From: Vanessa cardui
Lineage: Eukaryota; Arthropoda; Insecta; Lepidoptera; Nymphalidae
Direction of reading: 5' to 3'
Length of the DNA stretch: 64,000 bases
Assembly: GCF_905220365.1 (NCBI RefSeq)
Contig: NC_061140.1
Span: 250,501 to 314,500, forward strand
The first letter of the stretch is position 1; each line of letters opens with the position of its first letter. Under the pieces are notes generated by a model. That model did no database searches. It saw only the letters and a list, made by a program, of their open reading frames with translations, and was not told the origin of the DNA. Position numbers and translations under genes: made by a program. Positions 34,851 through 46,350 of the stretch are shown here, one piece after another.

Positions 34851-36071
34851 TATATAACATGTGCCAAAAAGTTCCGGGTCTAACACATATATGGCGATAG
34901 TTTTTTCGCATTCGCATCTTAATCATTATATAGAATTAATATAGAACTTCATGACGTTCTTTTAATTAGTATGTAAATTATTGTGCTAAGATTAACGCTA
35001 CTTTTGTTATTTTCAAAGCAATGAATCTAAAACAATTTCGTGCTTTAATTTTACATTGATTGGGAAAAAATACCGTACCGTTGTTAGTTTAATGTTTATA
35101 AAACCAGCCTTTATACACGATAAAGAGATACAATGGGATTACTAACAAAATTCGAAAATTTATTTATTTAAACTTTCTACGAATTGGATTTGCATATGAA
35201 TTCGCCCCGAAGACGTCGCAAATCATGCGCTGGATTTAATAAGAGATTTTATCTTAAAGCGTCGCTTATATTGAAAACATTTCCAATTTATCGCCTCTTG
35301 CTTTCACTAAACATGATAACTATTTCACGCGGAAGTTTTGATACATGTGCTGATATAAGTATGTAATATAACAATATAGCTGAGTAAACGCCTCTTTGCT
35401 CTTTTAAGGATTTTTGCAGCTTGTTTTTCCATGACCTCTGAGTTTTAGTGTAATGAACTCAGTAATGCTTGTCCGGATTCGAACACGCATCTTCATTCAT
35501 TCATTAAGATTCTGGCATTGTATATGCTACGCCCTTTGCACGCACTAGATACATACATATCAAAAATTATTTAAATAAAGAATAGCGTTATTTACCTACA
35601 AAATTATATTACAATTACAAAACTAAATGACCTTTTAGTTGATTGCACATCTTGGGAATAAAATAATGTTCAGTATATTTGAAACATAAAAAATATACAT
35701 TCATGTATATTTATGTTAGATTCTTAAAGATATTAAAAATCTTGTTCAGTGCACCAGCGCAGCGTCCCTATTAGATATACGTTCGGAAATAGTTTAAACA
35801 TGTGATTTAAACCATTAAAATTAAATTATATATATTATGGGGTATTTTTACCGTATTTATGCTAAGGGAATAAAGTTGTTAATCGCATAACAAACCTTTA
35901 ATTGATTCGGTTCCTGACCCGGGGTCAGAAAAAAAATATAATGGGTGGTTGAGCAGGTGATGCAACGGACAAACGGACGCCATACTATGCGCTACATCTA
36001 CATACAGAGTGTATACAGGCAAGGACTTCACATTGCAATTCTACAATAACGGTAGAAAAATTATATTTTAT

Positions 36072-36395
36072 ACTAGGATAGCGACCCGCCCTGGCTTCGT
36101 ACGTATGCAAAGTTGATACTAAATATTATACAGAATGTCTAACACTTTCACAGCTTTTTTGTCATAGACAATACAAACCGAATTATAAACATTATTTTGA
36201 TCCATCTCGTAGGGTCCAGCCAGAGTTTGCAATGTAAGTGCAAAAAATAATTTTATTTACGACATTTTAGTAACCTCTAAAATAATCACTGGTTCTCTAC
36301 TATGTCGTACATGTAATGATTCTACACATAAATCTTCCACTTGAATCAATCTATTTATTGAAAAAATGGATCAAAATGTGTAATTTTAAATATCT
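36072..36395 (-). mobile_element. Helitron-like element with extra internal sequence
   Basis: The minus-strand 3' end GGGCGGGTCGCTA is followed by a 3-bp change before CTAG. About 110 bp near 36140-36250 is absent from the other copies. Confidence 0.5.
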
Positions 36396-36420
36396 ACATC
36401 TAAATAAATCTTAAATATCA

Positions 36421-36751
36421 ACGACTCTAGCGCTGACTCTAACTGCGTCTTTACTCTCGGACACAACTTAACTATTCCGGTTAAAATGTGCTTTTGTAAT
36501 ATCTATATAGCGGTTTTTATTCGTTTACCAACTTGACGAGTCTTTAAGGCGTTTCCAGTACCATATGCGAATATTATTAAACGCAATAAAGAACGTTTGC
36601 AATACATTGCACGTTATACTATGAAGTGTTTTTGGTTTTTGTGCAACTGAAATAGTTGAACTGCCTCTTTTACGATTTGTTCCCACAAAGTGGAACGTAA
36701 ATACTTACCTATATATATAGGTATACTAAGCGTGTCTTATTGTTCTAAGCA
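36421..36751. repeat. Direct repeat pair, copy 1
   Basis: About 330 bp, highly similar to 37944-38253 from ACGACTCTAG to GTGTCTTATTGTTCT. Contains an 18-bp palindrome (36706-36723) missing from copy 2. Confidence 0.8.
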
Positions 36752-37117
36752 GCCTGAAGCAATACATATCGTTAAATTTAGTAGAATTTAATGTCATCCT
36801 TATCGATACGGCCACGGCGCCTAATCTTAAGGAAAACCAGCGTAGGACATGTGCAACGCAGTGCATGCGCAAAATAAAAATATATTAATTAGAGAATAGT
36901 TTTATCTTTGAAATAGTTTGCAATGCTATTTTTAACCAAACACATTAATGGTATTCCCTCTTATAACAGACTCGTACAACGGTTACTTGACATTTACGTA
37001 CACGCGACTACATTTTAAACGACACAAATATTTGATATCGAACGAGCGACACTCATTTATAAAAAAATATCTTAAAGGTACTTGATACTAAAAACATTAC
37101 CTATTTATGTGTTCACT

Positions 37118-37245
37118 TGAGCTGATATAGCCCAGTGGCTAAATATCTGAATCGTAACTGATTAGTGAGGGTTCATATCCCGGCTAGTACTGAGTCCAAT
37201 TGTACTTAATTTCTCTTAACGATTCATCTCGTACTCTGTGAAGAA
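37118..37245 (+). mobile_element. SINE 5' half
   Basis: GAGCTGATATAGCCCAGTGG head, then a GGGTTCATATCCCGG B box, GTACTTAATTT and TCATCTCGTACTCTGTGAAG. Confidence 0.5.
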
Positions 37246-37521
37246 ATTTTAAAAGAGAATAAAGTTTATGCGTCAACGACAGCAACAATATGTTACAGAA
37301 ACGCTTAAATGTAATCTTGATGTTCTACATAATAGATATTAAACTATTTATGTACGTAAATTATCAGAAGTATATGTTTCTTATATCTGTACCTCCAAAG
37401 ATATGTGGTCCGTATCTTAGTTTTAGTTTTCATTTTATATATTGTATAGTGTGTGTTGCATATTTTTAATACCAGGTATTATTCAAATGTAATATGAATA
37501 TCAGTCTGAATGAAAGTATAC

Positions 37522-37712
37522 TAGTTGTCGCCTGTGGCTTCGATCGCGTTTTGGGAGCGGCGAAGTCATAAAAGTAGCATATGTCCTTTCTTGGAGCTCA
37601 AATTTCCTTCTTAACAAATTTCATCAAATTCAGTTCAATGATTTGTTTGTGAAAGAGGGAAAGACAGACAGAGATAATTTCATAGTTATAATTGTAGTAT
37701 AGAAGTATAGAT
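37522..37712 (+). repeat. CAGACAGACAG-type dispersed repeat
   Basis: CTTCGATCGCGTTTTGGGAG, GTAGCATATGTCCTTTCTTG, AAATTTCATCAAATTCAG and AAGACAGACAGAG, ending AGTATAGATTA. Confidence 0.55.
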
Positions 37713-37943
37713 TAAAGGTAATGTGTATAAAACTGTATATTAAACCTGCGCACTCTGAAAACAAACTCAATAGAGACAAATAGCTTTAAATAAATTATAT
37801 AAAAGGATGTAATCCATTGTGATTCAACAAATACCGATCCGATATATATTAGATGGGAATATTCTAGATATTCTCGGCGGTGGACAGCAGTCATTGTTTC
37901 TGCGCACAATGGGGGTGATTTATTGGAGCCGTCCGCACCGGCG

Positions 37944-38253
37944 ACGACTCTAGTGCTGACTCCAACCGCGACATTACTCTCGGACACAACTTAACTATTC
38001 CGCTAGCACACTTTTGTAATATCTATATAGCGGTTTTTATTCGCTTACTTGACGCGTCTTTAAGGCGTTTCCAGTACCATATGCGAATGTTTTTTAAACG
38101 CAATAGAGATCGTTTGCAATTCATTGCGCGTTATACTATGAAGCGTTTTTGGTTTTTGCTCAACGGGGAAATAGTTGAACAGCCTCTTTACGATGTTTTT
38201 CAAAGTGAAACATAAGTACTTACTTAGGTAAATGTGTCTTATTGTTCTTAGCA
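37944..38253. repeat. Direct repeat pair, copy 2
   Basis: About 310 bp in the same orientation as 36421-36751. Shared long blocks include CTCGGACACAACTTAACTAT and TTTCCAGTACCATATGCGAA. No coding frame is shared. Confidence 0.8.
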
Positions 38254-39089
38254 TTTTTATAAATGAGATTTAATGTAATCTCAAAACTGTATCACGTTTG
38301 CAATAATAATTTGAAGATAATTATAGAATAGGTACTCTATTTAAAAAAAAAAGTAATGATTTTGTGTGATATAACATTTTAATGCTTTCATACAAATTAT
38401 CTTTAAACACTACTAAATTAAGCTCTCACTTACTGCATTATGGCCCATTATGGTCCATAAATGCGCTAGTCTATGGTAGCTGCGATGAATCCATTCGCTT
38501 GTGACGATAAATGCTTATTTGTTCATACGCGTTCTTAGACGTAACATAAAAAAAAAATTAAAAAACGTGCGAACCTCGGCCGCCGTGGCATGCCGCCTCG
38601 CACAATAGCGCCGTCTAAATAATGGGCGACTGCAGTGGTCCATTACGATGGGCCATCATGTAGAGGAGCTAATAATAACAAAGACAATGATTTGTCTTAT
38701 CCCAAGTATGGAAAGTGTTCTATTTTTAGTATAGTATTTCAGAGTAATCATTTGAAAATTTAATAGTATATTGATTTTGTAAATTTATCAAAAACGCCGT
38801 TGAAAAATTAGGATACCACAACCCGTTTTTCTTAAATCAAAAATTATGCAAACCTTAAAAATGTGGAGTGAAGAGAACTTCGTAGGAATGATCGAGGACC
38901 TTACTATCCACTGGCTTTCTAAAAAAACAGAAGTGCAACACATTTTGCCTTAATATTCATTATTACAATGATGATGACAACCCTTACAAATTGCCAGGGA
39001 AAAATAGTACATGGTTCATTCAGATCTTGTTTTGGTGTTTGATGTAGTTCACATAAATGTGTTTCATATGTTGTTATGCATGATATTAC

Positions 39090-39252
39090 GTAGTGATAGG
39101 GTTTTGTTTAAGCTCCTCTGAGTAGGTAGCACTCACCTATCATATGTTCTACAGGAACAGGGGTTGGTGGGGCACTTCACACCAACATCCATGGGCAATG
39201 GTGATCACTTACCATCAAGTAGCCCATTTGTCCGTGTCCTCTGACATAAAAA
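39090..39252 (+). repeat. Copy of the GTTCCGGTTT...CTTACCATCAG repeat, internally deleted
   Basis: Has the ATAGGGTTTTGTTTAAGC start and the ACTTACCATCAAGTAGCCCA end, but little between. Confidence 0.45.
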
Positions 39253-41187
39253 ATATAATAAATACCCTTTCTCATTGTATCTGCTTTGTTATTCAGACCT
39301 CATCCATCATTAGAGAATGCTGAGTTATTTACGTCTACTGTAGTATCTCCTCGTATTCCCAGCAGGCAGTTAGGATACGAGGTAGCGCCTCGTGAGTTCT
39401 TTACGATATGACTTCAGTATCGAAACAGACACGAAACGAATATAAAATCTATCTCAAATCGCTATCGGTCAGACCCACGCGGTAAAAGGCTACCAATCGA
39501 AACAAACTGGTTCCGTCTCGTTTAAAACTCTATTACGTTTAAGTAGAGTTACAATTTCCCTGACAGAAAATTGGCGGTTAAGATGCTAAGGAATTTAAAT
39601 TAATATCAAAGTCTGGTGTTGAAAATGATGCTATAAATTAAAGGGTTAAGGTTGAAAATAGTGAAGCAGATAATTTGCTAGTGGAGTCGAAGCGCGTGCG
39701 CTCATCATCTGCGGTACCATGAATTTAAAAGACACTCGGAACGTGTTTCCAACAATCCAGCGATCAGATCACGATCGAATTATTGCAATTCAATCTAAAA
39801 TTAGATTTATTTCTATTTTATCTGCTGAAAAGCTTAGAACTAAAGAGCAATATTTTGAATCTGTATTTGAAAGCAGTGCTTTAATCTTTGCTTCTGAAAA
39901 TATTTTGATATTCCATGTAATTCTTCAAGTTTTTGTGAAACTGCTTGCTAAGACTGATCTCTTAAAACTGTCTATGGTTTATTCGGACGTTACAAGGAAT
40001 TTCTTCTAAAATTATTGCAATTTCAGTTCGTACATAGTAGTCATTTTAAATTTAACCTGATATTCATGATCATGGAACACAATTTGGGGAAAATGTTCAA
40101 ATATATTTTTGAAAATTATAAATAAATCTTCTAACTGAACTGGTATTGTCATTTTGTCAGGTATTTTCTCTTTCTTGATGTTTTTGTTTTTAACGAATAG
40201 CCATGATAACCCAAGGGTTGAACCCAAAGCTCCTAAGGAGCAAGGGAGCAGTGAGGAAGTGTGGACAAAACCATTGTAAATGGATACTATTGTCAATGAT
40301 GGGTCATTCATCATCATAATGTTCTCCAGTCGTCAGAATAGAATCAAATTTATTTTTGATGATTAGAAAAAATGAAATTTGTATTTAATCGAATCGCCTC
40401 ACACTAGCAGCCCTGCAAGATTAATCATCCGTGATTACGTCGGTAGCAAATGATACGAGGCGGGGCCCTGCGGCAAATTGGAGGCCCTATCACATTCTGA
40501 ATTTTTTTACACTCCTTTACCTGTCTCAGCGCGAGTATTCAACGCGTTTACCTTATTAAATTCCTTTGAAGTAATTATTTCATACAATTCAATATATGTA
40601 AATGTTCCAACTGGCTGACTGGCTAAAAAGGCGTGTCTTAAAAATGATAGAGACTTTGTTATTACATGATATAAAGACTTGAAATTTTAAAGAAGGTAAA
40701 AAAAAATCTCATTCACCTATTTCTCTTCTCAACGAATAGGATTTCAGATTATGAGCTGCTCCAATGCAGCTTGGTTAAATTAAAGAAGGAATAAAATTGA
40801 TTTCAAGCCTTTTTGCCGAAGTCTACTGTTGCCCTGTAAAGATTCTCGCTGCGTTCTCGGTTTTGAACCGGGTAACCAGCCGCCGGTGACGAGTAGACAT
40901 TCGCTAAATAAACACAAAAAATAATAATTGAAAAAGATAGCATAAATTAAATCTATAATATTCATTAATAAAAATATTCAAATACAATATTATTTTTATT
41001 TTTCAATTTAAAATCGGCAATAAATTAAGGAAGCATTTGATATGCAAATGGCACGAGATGGACTATAAAATTAGAGATAACACGACGAGATTCTGTATAA
41101 CGGCCGATCACATATTTACAAGATTAATCACAGCCCCAATATTTAGTATAAAATCGAAATCAAAATATACTATACATTCAAGAAGCC

Positions 41188-41229
41188 TACTAGGCTTATA
41201 CCACAGTATACTACAGTATAAGCCTAGTA
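41188..41229. repeat. 14-bp perfect hairpin
   Basis: TACTAGGCTTATAC (41188-41201) and its exact reverse complement (41216-41229) around a 14-nt loop. Confidence 0.8.
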
Positions 41230-42659
41230 TATATATGTATAGATGTAATACCAATATTAGACAAGACAAAACTGCCTGCAGACTGCGGCCTACACTCTGG
41301 TCATCATTAGATTTTCACCTGACACATAAAACGCTTTATCAAAATGCTCTCCTTTACCAACCAATATGTTTTGAGCAAATTAACCAGGTAAAAACTTACT
41401 GATGTAGTTGCTTGACTTTAAACCGTTCTTCAATTAAAGACAGACATCCTGGCTCACCTATAGCGCAAAAACAATATGATGAATCGTAATGAAAATCGTA
41501 ATAGGGTGTCTTAATCGATTTCAGCTACGAGAGAGCAGTCAACTACACAAGGCTTATTACAGAGCAGAAGTCTGTGCGAAAACACAGGTGCACTAACTCA
41601 CTCTCTTAAGGGTTCCAGCGCAGACCAAAGGCTTCACGTGCTTTTTGAGGCACATGAGTTTATTCCCTTTCAACTCCCAGACCAGACTATCACTGAGTCA
41701 AAGCAAAACCCAATATCAATTTTATTGGTCTGAAGTTTGAAGCCTCCACTAAAGGATCTGCCTTATATCTTGACTATAGACATACGCAGTCAGTGTTAAT
41801 ACATTATATACTAGTGATGAGCTGTATATAGTCTTAAAGATTTCTCGAGTATTAACTTTAAACACACCATGTATAAAGTTCACGCGTTCTAGAACTTTCA
41901 TTTACCTACTATTGTATGCTTGCACTCGTATTTTAAATTAGATATAAACTGTAACGATTTGTTAAAGAGATAAATATTGAATTCGATCTGGTTTCTACTT
42001 CATTAATGTTCTATATGTTTTATCGTAAACAAGAATTTAATTGTATCTCGTTTCCTTATCAAAATTGAAATACAATTTGTTATATCGCTCGATAGAATAC
42101 GCACTACATTTGATATTATTATTAATTTATTATACGTATGTTGATTTTTATACGACGATGATAAAATATCTCCGTGTATAGTAAACGTATAATTTAAAAC
42201 ATAATCACCGCTTAAGCTTTTCGACAATATTTTATAACATTTTTATTCTCACTCATATGTATTTATTTTAGTATTATGAAGCATACATTTTGACTAATAT
42301 ATTACAACAAGATTAGACCAATTATAGCTCGTATATTATTTATATTTAAATCAAAAATCAAGTTATTATTTATTTACGTTATAATTATTATGAATTATGA
42401 GTAAAAAATCCGTTCACCGAGAAGCTGAGACGAGGCGTGTCTTGTCGGATCGATTTGTTTCAACTTTCTACAGTTAATTAAACCGCAAATGAGACTATCA
42501 TAATTTACGATGCTTTGATAGCCTCAGTGACATACTTCGAACTCGTTTCAATTAATACCAATAGCAAACAAAATACAAAGTTTATGAATTTGAATGGCAT
42601 CCGTCAAAGGGTGGTTTCGTATCGGCTATCCTTGTTTTGCAAATCAGAAGAGCATCCAT

Positions 42660-42856
42660 CCATCTCACTCGTGATGATGCTCGACGCGGTTGGCCAGCGC
42701 CGTGTCAGTAGTGCGCGCGCAGCCGCGGGAAGCGTTTGTGTTTAAATTTTTTAAATTTTTAGCGCCCTTTTCGCTGTCGCGCGTGTTGTTGTTGTGAATG
42801 TGATTCCATTGAGAGGAGAGAATGTTGGGAGCACGCTTGCGTGACATACACGGTTC
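42660..42856 (+). promoter_or_regulatory. GC-rich promoter-like patch
   Basis: A rare GC- and CpG-rich island in AT-rich DNA. It contains TCAGT initiator-like motifs at 42705-42709 and 42855-42859; the latter would place the start near 42857. It directly precedes the proposed noncoding first exon. Confidence 0.45.
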
Positions 42857-42948
42857 AGTGGTGTGTGCTTTTTGTGCTTAGAAAGTGAATTCAAAACAAA
42901 GGATTACAGTGCCATTAGTTGGAAAACACGTGGGAAAGATTTGTGTAG
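42857..42948 (+). other. Probable noncoding first exon (5' UTR) of the gene at 58221
   Basis: About 92 nt run from a TCAGT initiator-like motif to a donor, GTGTAG/GTAAAA, at 42948/42949. The segment has no ATG. It is linked to the acceptor at 58192/58193 by matching orientation, by the lack of any better acceptor-plus-ORF between, and by the 17-nt complementary boxes just inside both intron ends. Starting instead at 42707 would add a short upstream frame beginning at the ATG near 42822. Confidence 0.45.
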
Positions 42949-42957
42949 GTAAAATTC

Positions 42958-42974
42958 ATGGTTGCGTTTGGAAT
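42958..42974 (+). promoter_or_regulatory. Intron-end pairing box, donor side
   Basis: ATGGTTGCGTTTGGAAT begins 9 nt inside the proposed donor. It is the exact reverse complement of 58168-58184, 8 nt inside the proposed acceptor. It is read here as a candidate long-range RNA stem. Confidence 0.5.
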
Positions 42975-43530
42975 TCGTAATAATACGGGCCAATTAAAAT
43001 ACGGCTAATTTCTATACACCTGCCTGTAGAAAGGTGTTCTAGCGTGCGGGGACGAGTAACATAATATTATTGCTCCTAATAACATGTTTCACGTGAACTA
43101 ACTTCTTGACATTCAATAAAGTTGAAATTAAAGGCGAGGGGGCGATGAATGTTTGCTTTAAGGCGACCGTTAAGAAATTTCATGAGAATTATTAAATACT
43201 TACTTCAATAAACAAACTATTGCTAAACAAATGAATATGTGATACGATAGTGAAACTTTAAAAACAATGAATATAAAAAGCCTAACAATGATTGCCTGAA
43301 TGACCTACAGCATTTTCGGTAGTAATTATAAGCGGTGCTTTAAAATCGATTATAAATCGATGTTAACATTGTTCATAAATAAATAATTTAATAAATTCAT
43401 AAAAATATGGTGCAGGATCTATTATGGGAAACACCATCTAATAATGTTATAAGGACTAGATATAGAATAGTTTCAACTATTTTACGTCTCCGAGAGTGTA
43501 AACACTGTAATTTCCAGACTTGGGGTTAAG

Positions 43531-43580
43531 AATAGTACCTGGACTTGAACCCAGGACCTTAAGGCTTTCGGCTCTCAAAC
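43531..43580 (-). repeat. tRNA-like SINE remnant
   Basis: The minus strand has CCTGGGTTCAAGTCCAGG (T-arm/B box) preceded by GAGAGCCGAAAGCC. No full cloverleaf. Confidence 0.35.
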
Positions 43581-43690
43581 ACAATCAAATTAAATCAAAA
43601 TAAACTTTATTCAAGTGGGCTTTTACAAGCACCATTGAATCGTCATTTTACAATTAAGTGAAGCTAAAGCTAAAGGCAGTCATTCTTAAT
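43580..43690. repeat. Dispersed repeat (CTTTATTCAAGTGGGCTT family)
   Basis: Shares AAACTTTATTCAAGTGGGCTT and GTGAAGCTA with the copy at 61021. Probably a retroelement 3' end. Confidence 0.5.
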
Positions 43691-44231
43691 ACTTAGTACG
43701 AAATAATTTACGCTGCAAAAAAAAATAGACATAAATGTAATCACTATAATAGAAATAAAATCTGATAAGAAGGTTGGAACGGATTTAAACACACTTTCCC
43801 TGAAATGCCACACGATATATTCATCGACATTCTCACACAGATTAAATAAAAAAATGTGAAACTATTTGTCGCATAAATCAAATTTATTATCAAAATACGA
43901 GTAGAAAGTGGCCCTTGCGGCGCTGTCTCTCGTGATACAAATCATTCAATTAAGCTATCATTAGCATTACCTAGAGTGTTTGTAGGAAGTGTCACGTGAC
44001 CAACTAAACTAGCTCTACAATAACATTAGATTAGTCTTTCGGTCACATTTTAGACGCCTATTGTTCCTAAGCGTTGTTTTCGTTTTTTATTGTATTGACG
44101 TAACAGAGTGACTCGCCATTCGCAGCTCGATGTATGACCCATACATATATATAAATAAATTTGTATATCAGTGGATATTTATAGACTTCGACCACGTGAG
44201 TTGGTACATGTATATAAATAAATATATATAT

Positions 44232-44452
44232 GACACAACATCATATACATTACTCTCATCCCAATGTAAGTAGCTAAAGCACTTGTGTTATGGAAAATCA
44301 GCAGTAACGACGGCACCACAAAAAACCAGACCCAAGACAACATAGAAAACTAATGGTAATCTACATCGACTTGGCCGGGAATCGAACCCGGGACCTCGGC
44401 GTGGCGTACCTATGAAAACCGGTGTACACGCCAGTCGAATACGGAGGTCGTC
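44232..44452 (-). mobile_element. Near full-length tRNA-derived SINE of a second lepidopteran family
   Basis: On the minus strand: GACGACCTCCGTATTCGACTGG head, GTGTACACCGG, GGTCCCGGGTTCGATTCCCG B box, then GTTGTCTTGGGTCTGG and a TA-rich tail. Distinct from the Metulj-type copies. Confidence 0.75.
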
Positions 44453-45589
44453 AAACATATACAGTTTTGTATATATGTATGCATTTTTAATGAAAATAGT
44501 TTATACTACATTTTTATAGTAGCTCACTGCTCGATAGAGCTGCAACATATGATCTTCTATGCATGTCAGCCACTCGCCATGACAATTGATATTTCTACAC
44601 AATTGCAACTGGTCTTTCTGATAGTATGATATGAAACATACATTTCAACTAACTTTCTCAAATTAAATTTAATATTAGATATGTTTGTCAAACATCAAAA
44701 ACATTTGATATTATAGCATATAATCTCATAGTAATGTGCCTTCTATATAAAGAAACTAGATCACTTTTGAGCGGTTTATTCTTGGAAGTTCAAGCTTCCT
44801 TTAAAACAATTTTTTATCAAATTTGACTCTTTAGTTCGGCCATAAAGCGCAACAATCATACAGATTTCGCATTGGTACTAATACATAATTAGCAAGTACC
44901 TAAAAGTTTATCTTACAGTCTTCTTAAGACAACTATTATTTATTTTTATTTTTTGATATTTATATATAATATAATACGTCATTTATTAACGTACAATAAA
45001 TTTAATTATCCGGGCATTTCTCAATATTTCGTTTACATTTGAACACTTAATAAGCAGACTGAATTCTCTCGAACTAACTCTCGTACAGCTAGAAGTTGCG
45101 CCAATAACATCCAGCTCTGTGGTGCGACCGAGCGTCTACAGAACACGGATTATATACAAATGATTAATTCTCATCACAGCGGTTCTCTGAAACGCAGATG
45201 TAAAAGGCACAACAATGGCACGGGACTGGATAAACATGTAACTTTATAAAAATTACAAACATCACCATTTTAAGTGAACGAGTCGCGGCGTGATGTAATC
45301 ACGTATTCGCAAGTTATTTTTTGTCTTTATAGGCTTAAAGTCACTTATCGCGTTAATCTTGATTCGTGTAATAGTTATTCGAGTCGTCGTTGAGCCTGAG
45401 AATGCTCACAAATTGATATAAGGTAAAGTCGTAATCACGTGCTCGATGTTCTAGTTTGTGTGGGTTGAACCCATCCTACGTGAGATTGACGAAATTGCAA
45501 GCAATTGCTACTGCTGGCTTTACAGCACTGAATAGAACAGCTATCAGAATATGTTTTCGAAAACGTGAAAATTAAGGCCCTTAGAACAA

Positions 45590-45655
45590 TTCCACCACGC
45601 TTTAGAGTTGATTGGATACATTGGAACACATGCAGATTTTGATCTCATACATTCA
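45590..45655 (-). mobile_element. Decayed SINE fragment
   Basis: ATTCCACCACGCTTTAGAG and GGAACACATGCAGATTTTGA match the SINE body in minus orientation. Confidence 0.35.
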
Positions 45656-45720
45656 GGTCGTCAAGTTCTTTTATTTAAATAAAACTAACTCTAAAATTTC
45701 GAAAACTAAACTCTAAAAAC

Positions 45721-45910
45721 GTCACGGGTAGACTAAGGTGGCAATTGTCTATTTGAAGAACAAAAGAAATGAGAAATATTTATATATATATTTCTATATT
45801 ATTAGTCTACCCGTGACCACGAACGCTGTAAATTGCTCGAAACGTCGGGATGTCAAAAATAATTAATATACGCGATTCAAATCCGTTATAACTAGTTTTA
45901 TTTAAATGTG
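45721..45910. repeat. Inverted-repeat-headed dispersed element
   Basis: GTCACGGGTAGACTAA (45721-45736) is exactly inverted at 45802-45817 and followed by ACGAACGCTGTAAATTGCTC and GAAACGTCGGGATGTC. I recall similar text as a recurrent lepidopteran repeat, perhaps from a Penelope-like element, but cannot verify it. Confidence 0.5.
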
Positions 45911-46009
45911 TAATAATCGCGATAATTTAAGACAACATTTTTATATTAAAATAATAAATATAAATTAAGTACAAAATATGCAATAAGCAGGAATTTTCAA
46001 TGGTGCTTT

Positions 46010-46072
46010 CCCGACTTTGAATCCGCTATCTCTGTTTAACAAAGCAAGAGATCTGATCACTAGGTCATCTCG
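46010..46072 (-). mobile_element. Decayed SINE head
   Basis: GACTTTGAATCCGC followed by GATCACTAGGTCATCTCG is the tRNA-like head reversed. Confidence 0.4.
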
Positions 46073-46224
46073 TATGCGAAGGTTAGGTTAAAAAAAACTT
46101 ATGAATACAAAAGTAGTATAATTTGTGCTGCTAAGCCTTGTTACCATTTTATATGTTACTGTTTATGTACGCGTATGGCTACATTAATTTCCATATAATT
46201 AAGGGTATTGTAACCCTAATTAGC

Positions 46225-46350
46225 TTTCGCTTTGTCGCCCTTGGCTTTGATCGCATTTTAAAGTTTGACCGTCGGATATTACGAAGTAGTACGAAAAACC
46301 CTTTGTCCTTTCTTGCAGTTCAAAATTACATCATACAAAATTTCAGGGTT
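46225..46350 (+). repeat. CAGACAGACAG-type repeat fragment
   Basis: GTCGCCCTTGGCTTTGATCGC and CCCTTTGTCCTTTCTTGCAG match the start of the 37522 copy. Confidence 0.4.

Larger units (their letters stand above)
15985..42659. other. 26.7-kb gene desert dominated by transposon remnants
   Basis: I see no spliced gene here. Identifiable content is SINE, LINE and Helitron-like copies listed separately, a tandem-like duplication (36421 and 37944), and several hairpins. Frames such as 22475-22804, 33361-33654, 39719-40009 and 41037-41402 have no recognisable domain. Confidence 0.55.

Noticed and set aside
41037..41402. 121-codon plus-strand frame
   Set aside because: It runs straight through the 14-bp hairpin at 41188 and has no recognisable domain. 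Length alone is not convincing.
44376..44452. Possible tRNA gene on the minus strand
   Set aside because: It is the tRNA-derived head of a SINE that continues into the typical SINE body and tail.
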